From assembly GCA_963678705.1 (NCBI GenBank), contig OY783209.1:14260001-14324000 (forward strand): a stretch of DNA of 64,000 nucleotides, written 5' to 3'. A model generated the notes under the pieces. It saw only the letters and a list, made by a program, of their open reading frames with translations, had not been told where the DNA came from and ran no database searches. This DNA is from Panorpa germanica. Taxonomy: Eukaryota > Arthropoda > Insecta > Mecoptera > Panorpidae. The translations under genes were made by a program, and so were the position numbers. Below are positions 12,422 to 21,300 of the stretch, piece by piece (the first letter of the stretch is position 1; each line of letters starts with the position of its first letter).

Positions 12422-12811
12422 ATGAACGGATTTAAGAATATTCCAGGCGTAACATGGTTATTGGATTCGGGGGATATACGCGTCGGCATTGACAGTGAAG
12501 ATAGATATTATGTTCAGGATATAACTGACGATTTTGATATAGATGACTGTGATTCAGAGGATATGACGGATAAAGAAGAAAAGAAGACATACGAGAAAAT
12601 TATAGAGAGTTATGCTGATGAAATAATAATAGGTCACGAAGAAATTGAAATACAGGAAGAAGATTCTGATGTGGAAATCATAGAATTATTAGAGAGTGAT
12701 AGTGAAGTTATTGAAATATTAGACTCTGACGATGAAATTGTAGAGGTGTTAGACTCTGATGATGAAATTGTAGAGGTGTTAGACTCTGATGACGAAATTG
12801 TAAAAGTATAA
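12422..12811 (+). CDS. Small acidic protein with tandem SUMO-interaction-like motifs
   Basis: An intact 129-codon ORF starting at ATG 12422; AATAAA follows at ~12851. Residues ~1-40 hold a mixed N-terminus (begins MNGFKNIPGVTWLLDSG). Residues ~80-129 are a repeat of 10 residues (30 bp) of the type IVEVLDSDDE, with hydrophobic cores near residues 84-88, 96-100, 106-110, 116-120 and 126-129. A run of [V/I]-x-[V/I]-[V/I/L] followed by Asp/Ser/Glu is the consensus of SUMO-interacting motifs, where the acidic/Ser part can be phosphorylated by CK2. Function is inferred only: it could bind SUMO or SUMOylated host proteins. I know no named homologue. It lies at the left of the virus-derived segment and is its only undamaged gene, which may reflect its short length or some constraint. 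It could also be a host gene fragment or a low-complexity ORF. Confidence 0.65.
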   Translation: MNGFKNIPGVTWLLDSGDIRVGIDSEDRYYVQDITDDFDIDDCDSEDMTDKEEKKTYEKIIESYADEIIIGHEEIEIQEEDSDVEIIELLESDSEVIEILDSDDEIVEVLDSDDEIVEVLDSDDEIVKV

Positions 12812-13073
12812 CATAGTGATTAATGCATATTTTTTATGTAAAATTATATAAATAAATGAACTTTTAAAAACAATTGTGAAATGAAGTATCTATATTATTA
12901 AAGGAAGATATGTATTCAATCAAAATAGGATTAAATTGTACTAAAATGATATATTATTAAAAATGATAATAATTTCAAACATATCGTATATATTAGAAGA
13001 AATATCAAAACTATTGTAATTACTTAATTTATAATATATAAAAATTTAAAATGTATATAATTCTTTTATTTAT
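12812..13073. other. AT-rich convergent intergenic spacer with poly-A signals on both strands
   Basis: This lies between the stop of the acidic ORF (+) and the stop of the Cys-rich ORF (-). AATAAA on the plus strand at ~12851 and a run of TTTATT on the plus strand at ~13063-13086 (AATAAA repeats on the minus strand) could serve as polyadenylation signals for the two convergent genes. Nothing else was recognised. Confidence 0.5.
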
Positions 13074-13442
13074 TTATTTATTTATTAAGGTATAACTATT
13101 TCCATTAGAATCATAATATAAATTAAAATTACAATCACAACAGTTTCTTATTTGACATGGAGGTCCATCTCTTTGTATTCTTCCTTTGTTATAATGTTTG
13201 TAGCATAACCGACGCACCTGCATATAGTGATCTTCTTTTAAATGTTTGTTTACAGTTTTGTTCAATATCGGTGGAAAACATTATATAATGCAAAAAGAAC
13301 TCTATTGGTAGTAAATGCAACTCATCGTCCGTAAGATTTTCTAGTAAACACTCACTTTCTTTGTATTTTTTTTTAGAACAGCTCCAACTTTTGAAATCGT
13401 TTTCGAAACTTGTTCATAATCATTTAAAAATTTATAATCCAT
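13074..13442 (-). pseudogene. Cys-rich protein of unknown function, frameshifted
   Basis: The longest intact stretch is 13074-13265, 63 codons. It ends with a Cys-rich part (CQIRNCCDCNFNLYYDS) that could bind metal. Upstream on the same strand a second frame is open for about 50 codons and another begins at ATG 13442 (MDYKFLNDYEQVSK). So one gene of ~120 codons has probably been broken by two small indels. It runs in the same direction as the capsid-like gene just upstream, with a gap of ~45 bp, suggesting a shared transcription unit. I do not recognise the family. Confidence 0.4.
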
Positions 13443-13485
13443 TATTTGGTTATGAGATGGTTACTCTTTAATGACTTTAAAGATA

Positions 13486-14905
13486 TTAATCATTATTTAT
13501 AATGGTTATAATTTTATTAACAATTCCAGATAATGGTTTATACTCAACAATCCGGTCATGTAATATTAAACAATAAGCATGAACGTAGTCTACAATATTT
13601 TCAGATGTTTCTAATTCAAGCCTTATATCAACTGGAGCAGGTTTTAGAAATTCTTTCTGTTTTGAACAATCTATTACTATTAAAGGTGCATTTTCTTTAA
13701 AATTCTTTAAATTTAAAATGGGATTCGGCTCTTTATCATAGTATGATTTTTGGAAATTAGCATACATTTCATATGCTATTGCATACTTATTATTGTCATA
13801 ATCAAGATTAAGATTATCGTAGGGGTACACATCAGAATTTAAGTATAGTTTTACGTTTCTTAAGGTACAAGTGTGAAATTTACTCATATCCTTTGTAATA
13901 TCGTCTTTACCTTCTCTTTATAACCCTAATATAACATAACGTGGCTTTTCAAGTGCTGTAGATGTTTTAATAGACCAAGATTGATTTGTCGTGCGTGGTA
14001 ACGCTGGATATTCGTACAAGTCCCAACTTCGAAAGCCAATATACAATGATTTATCGAGTTCTATTGTTTGTAATAATTCTAATTTCTTTTTGTCTGATAC
14101 ATTTATATGAGGCATACACCATTGTATTTTGTCAATGACTACTTTTGGTAATACATCTTTAGCTGCTGCTATCCAAAGTGCGTTATTATCGTTTTTTGAT
14201 CGAATTAATATTAATTCGTGCTTTACTGGTAATTTAATTTTTTAAAGTCTTCACAGAACCCAAATATTGTTTCAAGAGGAATACAAACTTACTTATATCG
14301 CGTTTTATAGTTTCATAAATATCTGATGTGATAATTTCATATATTAACGAGTCAGTATCAATATATAATAACTTTAAATTATTATTAAAAAATTCTTTTT
14401 ACATATAATTATAATGAAAATCATACATTACTGTTTTAGATAAATCTAATATTGAAAAGCCAACATATATAGGTTTATTAAATGTAATATTAGGTTTTAA
14501 AAGTATTAAACCAGAGATAGAAATTTAAATATATATATAAAATGAAAGTAATATATATATCACTGGCTTAGAAATCAAACCTAAAGGTATCTAAATATAA
14601 AATTTCTTTTTCTTCTTCTTCTGGTTATACCAGGATTTTTATTTGAATCAATTTCAACCGAATTTATTTCATATTTTATACTTTCAAATAGGTATAAAAT
14701 ACCATTTAATATGAAAACAGGTGTAGATTTTGAAGTGTCTTTTGTTTTACCTTCAATGTATAAGTAAGATTCCGAGGGTAATGTATATACATTATGTTGA
14801 TTTATTGGTATACGAATTTCATAGCTGGTTGTGTTATATGGACTGTATGAATGTATTTCATATTGGCTTAATGATTCGTCAAAGAGAATTTTATCTTCAA
14901 TATGA
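13486..14905 (-). pseudogene. Capsid-like (double jelly-roll candidate) protein, broken
   Basis: Three open stretches on the minus strand read as one protein. The N-terminal part is ~14905-14620 (begins IEDKILFDESLSQYE; contains EIRIPINQHNVYTLP and SESYLYIEG). The middle is ~14285-13918 (contains IFGFCEDFKK, RSKNDNNALW and IGFRSWDLYEYP). The C-terminal part is 13887-13486 (contains VKLYLNSDVYPY, YEMYANFQKSYY and YCLILHDRIVEY). Similar proteins occur beside PolB genes in arthropod virus-derived elements. By position beside PolB and an A32 ATPase, and by apparent beta-rich composition, I infer a major capsid protein. A polymerase fragment (14286-14525) sits between the N-terminal and middle parts, and there is a frameshift near 13900. 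No start codon survives at the N-terminus. A different structural protein is possible. Confidence 0.55.
14286..14525 (-). pseudogene. DNA polymerase B C-terminal fragment inserted in the capsid-like gene
   Basis: Minus-strand translation gives [20 protein letters not shown], then after a stop LLYIDTDSLIYEI. The second is motif C (YxDTDS) of family B polymerases. The same region is found in the plus-strand polymerase of this segment (around 17690-17850) in a clearly diverged form (LLYTDTDSLIYQI). This is therefore a second polymerase lineage, in opposite orientation, splitting the capsid-like gene. One in-frame stop (TAA near 14403) lies in the fragment. Confidence 0.75.
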
Positions 14906-15003
14906 GTTTACATTCAAATTACATTCCCATATAATATTTTCATATATAAAGATTAAATATTTAAAACGTATTTTATTACTTTATAACACATGCCTGGTTA
15001 AAC

Positions 15004-15711
15004 AATGAAGTTTATAAAGCAAAAAGAAACTCTTTCTGTAAAAAATATTGATAATCAAAGTAATAATTACACTAATAATTCAAAACATGGATCACTATTA
15101 CCAAATGACATTAGATGCATTATTTGTGGACCTTCAAACTGTGGAAAAACTAATGTTATGTTATGTTTAATCTAATTGAACATCCAAATGGGTTGCGATT
15201 TAAAAATATATACATTTATTCAAAATCTTTATATTAACCAAAATATAAAATATTACAACAAATTATGAAGAATATTAATGGTATGGGATACTATACATAC
15301 ACTGACAATGAAGAGATTATTAGACCTGAAGATGCTAGCCCAAATTCTATATTCATATTTGATGATGTTGCTTGCGATAAACAAAATAATATTCGAAATT
15401 TTTTTAGCATAGGCCGTCATAATTTGATAGACTCTTTCTATTTATGTCAGACTTACAGCAAAATTCCAAAGCAATTAATACGGGATAATACTAATTTTAT
15501 TATATTATTCAAGCAAGATGACTTAAATTTAAAGCATATATATGATGATCATGTTAACTTTGACTTTCCAAGTTTTCTAGAGTTTAAACAAGTTTGTAAT
15601 TTATGTTGGAATTCAAATAAATATTCCTTTATGGTAATAGATAAAAATAGTGACTTAAATAACGGGCGATACAGAAAAGGATTTGATATGTTTTTAGATA
15701 TAACCAAGTAA
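15004..15711 (+). pseudogene. A32-type (FtsK/HerA) genome-packaging ATPase, frameshifted
   Basis: In double-jelly-roll DNA viruses this ATPase drives genome packaging into the capsid. From ATG 15004 the frame is open to a stop near 15173 and contains the Walker A motif CGPSNCGKTN. A one-base shift then continues in another frame (EHPNGLRFKNIYIYSK), broken by a stop at ~15237. The rest is open from 15265 to 15711. It contains the Walker B motif FIFDDV (~15350) and a conserved-looking tail (RHNLIDSFYLCQTYSKIP). Total length is ~235 codons, about normal for small A32-like ATPases. It stands divergent from the capsid-like gene and 17 bp upstream of the polymerase frame. At least two lesions make it inactive. 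Confidence 0.8.
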
Positions 15712-15728
15712 TCTTTACAATAATATTT

Positions 15729-17965
15729 GTGATATATGGAGATTTTGAAACATTATTAAAACCCATTAGTACTTGTTATCCTGAAACTAATACATCATTT
15801 TCAAATAATATTCAAATTCATGAACCATATTCTTTTGCTTATTATATTAAATGTTCCTTTAATGATTCCTTAAGTAAGTTTGTTACGTACAGAGGTATTA
15901 ATTGCGTTAAAGTATTTATTGAAACAATAACTGAAGACGCTAAACAAATTTATAAAGTCTTAAATAAAGTGAAGCCTTTAAATAAATTATCTAATTGGCA
16001 AAAACAGGAATATGATGAAGCTTCTATTTGCCATATTTGTGAAGGTATCCTCAATGGTGATAAAGTGTTAGATCATTGTCACTTAACTGGTAATTACCGA
16101 GGAGCTGCTCATAATCATTACAATTTAAAATTTACAATTCCAAAGTTTATACCTGTCATATTCCATAACTTAAGTAATTACGATAGCCATATAATTGTAA
16201 AAGAATTAGGTAATGATAGTGAAAAAATTGAAGTTATTCCAGAAAATAAGGAAAAGTATATATCTTTTACGAAACATATTTTGGTGGAATCAAAAGTCGA
16301 TAAAAATGATAAAGTTCATAACTGCAATATTAAACTTAGATTTATTGATTCTTTACGATTTATGCATTCCAGTTTAGAAACACTTGCAAAAAATTTATTA
16401 TCAGAACAATTTTTCGAATTAAAAAAATTCTATCCGAATGAAAATCATTTTAATTTATTAAAACGTAAAGGTGTATTTCCTTATAAATATGTAAATAGTA
16501 GGGATATGCTTATTGAATCTGACTTGCCATCTCAAAATAATTTTTATAGCTCACTTAATGGCTGTAATATATCTGACGATGATTACAATCATGCCAAAAT
16601 GGTTTGGTATGCATTTGAAATGAAAACATTGTGACTTGCCATCTCAAAATAATTTTTATAGCTCACTTAATGGCTGTAATTTATCTGACGATGATTACAA
16701 TCATGCCAAAATGGTTTGATATGCATTTGAAATGAAAACATTGGGGAATATTCAGACTTATATTTAAAGATCGATGTTCTGTTGTTAACAGATATTTTTG
16801 AAAATTTTCGAGATGTGTGCTATAAAACATATAATTTAGATCCCTGTCAATATTATACAGCACCAGGACTTTCTTGGGATGCTATGTTAAAGTATACAAG
16901 TATTCAATTAGAACTTTTAACAGATATTGATATGTTACATTTTATTAAAAAAGGTATAAGAGGTGGAATATCACAATGCTCTCACAGACATGGAATTGCA
17001 AATAATAAATATATGTCCAATCATGATTCAAATAAAGATTCTCAATATTTAATGTATTGGGATGCAAATAACTTATATGGTTGGGCTATGAGTCAATATT
17101 TACCACATGAGAGATTTAAATGGTTAGATACATATAAATTACAAACATTTAATGTAGAAGCTATTGAAGATAACTCAGATGTTGGTTATATATTAGAAGT
17201 CGATTTAAGATATCCTAATTATTTGCACGATGAACACAATGATCTACCTTTCTGTGCTGAAAATATTAAACCACCTTGCATTAAAACAAATGACGTTAAA
17301 TTAATACCAAATCTAAATAACAAGTATAATTATGTGCTTCACTATAGATCGTTAAAGCAATGTCTTAAAAATAATCTGAAAATAGATAAAATTCATAGAA
17401 TTTTGGAATTTAAACAGTCTGATTGGTTAAAAAGTTATATTGATCTAAATACATTAAAAAGAAAGAACTCTGCAAATACATTTGAGAAAGACTTTTTTAA
17501 ATTAATGAATAATTCAGTTTATGGGAAAACAATGGAGAATGTAGATAAACGTGTCGATGTAAAGTTAATAACTCATTGTGATAATATAGGACATAAAATG
17601 GGTGCTAATACACTTATAAGTAAACCAAACTATCATAGTTGTTCTATATTTCATGAAACTTAGTTGCTATTCAAATGCAAAAACTTAAAGTTTTTTATAA
17701 TAAACCATTGTATTTAGGATTAAGTGTACTTGATATATCAAAAACTTTAATATACGATTTTCATTATGATTTCATCAAAAAAGTCTATAAAGGTAATGCT
17801 AAATTGTTGTATACAGATACAGATTCATTAATATATCAAATTAAAACATAAGTAAAGTAGGTCTTAGTGGAAATGATAATAAAAGATATGTATTAACTGA
17901 TGGTGATATTAAGGGTTCATGCACAGCTAAAGCAAAAGGAATTAAGAAAAATATTGTAAACAAAT
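15729..17965 (+). pseudogene. Family B DNA polymerase with endonuclease VII-like motif, broken
   Basis: A replicative polymerase, probably protein-primed, of the Polinton/adintovirus type. The first part (15729-16634) has exonuclease motif I (YGDFET), an endonuclease VII-type zinc motif (CHICEG, then DHCHLTGNYRGAAHN) and exonuclease motif II (FHNLSNYDSH). The second part (to 17663) has palm motif A (YWDANNLYGWAM) and motif B (FFKLMNNSVYGK). Motif C (LLYTDTDSLIYQI) lies at ~17810-17850, after a one-base shift near 17661. A trailing piece near 17935 (KAKGIKKNIV) fits the extreme C-terminus. Lesions: a 112-bp tandem duplication at 16520-16743 that creates a stop, the shift near 17661, stops after motif C and a probable deletion before the C-terminus. 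The motifs themselves look intact, so decay seems fairly recent. There is no upstream terminal-protein region. Confidence 0.88.
16520..16743 (+). repeat. 112-bp tandem duplication inside the polymerase gene
   Basis: TGACTTGCCATCTC starts at 16520 and again at 16632. The two 112-bp copies differ at very few positions (for example AATATATC versus AATTTATC, and TTTGGTATG versus TTTGATATG). 112 is not a multiple of three, so the second copy throws the reading frame and yields the TGA at 16632. Removing one copy conceptually brings the two polymerase halves into one frame. Confidence 0.95.
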
Positions 17966-18003
17966 TCGAACGTAACTTGAACATAATGGGAACGTAACTT
18001 AAA
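17965..18003 (+). repeat. Outlying copy of the 63-bp repeat core
   Basis: ATTCGAACGTAACTTGAAC and the following ATGGGAACGT closely match part of the repeat at 11541-11700, in the same orientation. This marks the right edge of the virus-derived segment. Because it is direct, not inverted, it does not look like a Polinton terminal inverted repeat. Confidence 0.75.
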
Positions 18004-18004
18004 C

Positions 18005-18326
18005 GTCACAGAACAGAAAGTTGAAATAGTGTTAAAACGACGAATTAAGAAAAAAAAATAATGCGTTTTAAGCGTTTTAACGCTATTTTGAACATTCTGT
18101 GATAAAAACTGTAAAAGTTATGGGATTTTCATCAAATTTTTTTTGGATTTTTGCTCATAAATCGAATACACTTCAATAGCAATGTGAACTATAGGCCTAA
18201 ATCTATGTAAGGAGGTGGTATTCGCACATGTCTAGTACATTGTTTTTTTTTTTTTTTTTTTTTTTTTTTTTGTAGCTATAAGATTTCACAAGTAACAGCG
18301 ATTTGAGTAACAACGTAACGAGTAAC
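18005..18326. repeat. Satellite A fragments in head-to-head inversion, with ~30-bp poly-T
   Basis: 18005-18098 is Satellite A in reverse orientation (AGAAAGTTGAAATAG through GAACATTCT). At the shared TCT (18096-18098) the sequence switches to forward orientation (TGTGATAAAAACTGTAAAAG) and runs to ~18305. The normal T-run after TACATTG, about seven T in the arrays, is expanded to about 30 T (18242-18271). A short scrambled stretch with repeated GTAAC (18300-18326) joins it to the LINE-derived satellite at AGCGTAATT. Confidence 0.9.
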
Positions 18327-21300
18327 AGCGTAATTGAGTAAGTGCATGAGTGATTTTTAAATCTAAAGGAATTGTACCCAATATCACTTGCACCACTTCT
18401 GTAGATACAGTTCTGCAACAACGCGTCATCGTCAATAACATAGTTCTTTGCATGGAAGATCTGGAAGATTGATCCTGTTATACCATGCCGAAGCACAATA
18501 CACAACTATTAGCATAAATGCCCCCTTGTATAGTGTCGGCATAGTTGCCGAGTTTAAGCTTCATTCCGTCCTTGTGACACGCGCAAGGTGTGTTACAAGT
18601 TTGTCATTCGTTGTTACTGTATTTGTTTCGTAGCTTTGTAGCTTCAAGAAACTACAGATTTTCTATATAGCAGGTTGAGAACGGCTTTTTAGGGTTTCTG
18701 TACTATTGCACCGATAAGGATCACATTATCGTTGGCAAAACATATGTCTACACAACCTTTCGAGTGAGAAACACAGTTCTCGTCAAATACCATGTTCCAG
18801 AGCTCAGGCCCACATTACAGATCGCTGAGGACAACCTTTAGATAGTTGCCTTTACATGGAACGGTAATCGGTTTGTAAAATAATGTTCGACAAAGAAAAT
18901 AGTTCTCAATAGCGCAGTAGACGTACCTATAGGTTTTTGCCGGTCTAATTCTTTGAAGGTCACTTGGCCACCGGACATCAACAAAGGCACACTGATTTTC
19001 TATAAATATCTCATATACATACTTGTACTTATGCCTACTTACTTACCATTTATTTGTTACCATTGAATGTTCATGAACGATCAATCACTATTTCCAAGAA
19101 AACCGCATATATTGTTCACTTAATCACTTATAACAATTAATACACTCTCATTATTATTTAAAACACGCATTTATATAAACTAATTCTTGTGTTTTAATAT
19201 TATTTATAGTTAATGTTATTACTTGTTAATAACTTACTTGATAGTGGACGGCAACCTTTTGTCTTCCGTATATTTGTAGTGTTTATATGAGGTCTTCCTT
19301 ATATATCTCTACAGATTTCTTGAATTTTAAACCACTTGATGTTTTAGCACTAACCATAACCTAATTATTATCACTTTTTTTGCCTATCGCACTTATTAAT
19401 GTCTTATATCAAACATCAAAGTTACAAATTTGAGGTTATGTTTATAAGACCGCGTGTACGCGTAATGAAAAATTCGTTTTTAACACTGGTTTCCAACTGT
19501 CAAACTTTTGTAAAAACACTTTGTTTAGGGTAAATTAACACAAATTTAAAACAAACTTAAATACTTTTCGTTTGAAAAAGTATTCATATAATTTATTTAA
19601 TTTTTTTCCATAAATAATTTCTCACTTTTAATCACTTTTTTCACCTAAAGTAGCAGGATCACACACCTAGTAGAAAGGAACCACTTGTGTTGCAAAGCAA
19701 TATTAACGTCCTTGTAAACCAATACGTAGGTCTTCCCTTTTGTATTAAGTCCCATCTGTCTTGCCAGAGCTTATGCATATATGCATTCATCTCTTTGGCA
19801 ATATATTTGGTATCGTCTCTAGACTTTTATCCTACAGCCGCATTAACTTTAAATCCTCGAAATTTGTCGCATTAATTTTAAATCATCAAAATTTGATTTT
19901 TACAGTTCTAGCGTAATTTGTACTTGAGTAAGTGCATGAGTGATTTTTAAATCTAAAGGAATTGTCCCCAATATCACTTGCACCACTTCTGTAGATACAG
20001 TTCTGCAACAACGCGTCATCGTCAATAACATAGTTCTTTGCATGGAAGATCTGGAAGATTAATCCTGTAATACCATGCCGAAGCACAATACACAACTATT
20101 AGCATAAATGCCCCCTTGTATAGTGTCGGCATAGTTGCCGAGTTTAAGCTTCATTCCGTCCTTGTGACACGCGCAAGGTGTGTTACAAGTTTATCTATCG
20201 TTGTTACTGTATTTGTTTCGTAGCTTTGTAGCTTCAAGAAACTACAGATTTTATATATAGCAGGTCGAGAACGGCTTTCTAGGGTTTCTGTACTATTTGC
20301 ACCGATAAGGATCACATTATCGTTGGCAAAACATATGTCTACACAACCTTTCGAGTGAGAAACACAGTTCTCGTCGAATACCATGTTCCAGAGCTCAGGC
20401 CCACATTACAGATCGCTGAGGACAACCTTTAGATAGTTGCCTTTTCATGGAACGGTAATCGGTTTGTAAAATAATGTTCGACAATGAAAATAGTTCTCCA
20501 TAGCGCAGTAGACGTACCTATAGGTTTTTGCCGGTCTAATTCTTTGAAGGTCACTTGGCCACCGGACATCAACAAAGGCACACTGACTTTCTATAAATAT
20601 CTCATATACATACTTGTACTTATGCCTACTTACTTACCATTTGTTTGTAAACCATTGAATGTTCATGAACGATCAATCACTATTTCCAAGAAAACCGCAT
20701 ATATTGTTCACTTAATCACCTATAACAATTAATACACTCTCATTATTATTTAAAACACGCATTTATATAAACTAATTCTTGTGTTTTAATATTATTTATA
20801 GTTAATGTTATTCGACTTACTTGATTGTGGGCGGCAACCTTTTGTCTTCCGTATATTTGTAGTGTTTATATGAGGTCTTCCTTATATATCTCTACAGATT
20901 TCTTGAATTTTAAACCACTTGATGTTTTAGCACTAACACTAACCTAATTATTATCACTTTTTTTGTCTATCGCACTTATTAATGTCTTATATCAAACATC
21001 AAAGTTACAAATTTGGGGTTATGTTTATAAGACCGCGTGTACGCGTAATGAAAAATTCGTTTTTAACACTGGTTTCCAACTGTCAAACTTTTGTAAAAAC
21101 ACTTTGTTTAGGGTAAATTAACACAAATTTAAAACAAAGTTAAAATACTTTTCGTTTGAAAAAGTATTCATATAATTTATTTAATTTTTTTCCATAATTA
21201 ATTTCTCACTTTTAATCACTTTTTTCACCTAAAGTAGCAGGAGCCGATCACACACATAGTAGATAGGAACCACTTGTGTTGCAAAGCAATATTAACGTCT

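Larger units (their letters stand above)
11039..18002. mobile_element. Decayed virus-derived / Polinton-adintovirus-like segment inside satellite
   Basis: The 1,586-bp satellite unit breaks off after position 11038, and unrelated sequence starting AGTAGATGAGG follows. The interval contains a family B DNA polymerase (15729-17965, +), an A32-type packaging ATPase (15004-15711, +), a capsid-like gene (13486-14905, -), a Cys-rich ORF (13074-13442, -) and an acidic SIM-repeat ORF (12422-12811, +). PolB, A32 ATPase and capsid together are typical of Polinton/Maverick elements and related adintoviruses of animals. Almost all genes carry frameshifts or stops. No terminal inverted repeat or recognisable right end was found, and the right edge abuts an inverted Satellite A fragment. 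I see no integrase or protease. The segment is a rearranged, inactive endogenous copy, and its exact limits are uncertain. Confidence 0.75.

Noticed and set aside
14730..15008. Plus-strand 92-codon ORF
   Set aside because: It is the antisense shadow of the capsid-like N-terminal region on the minus strand.
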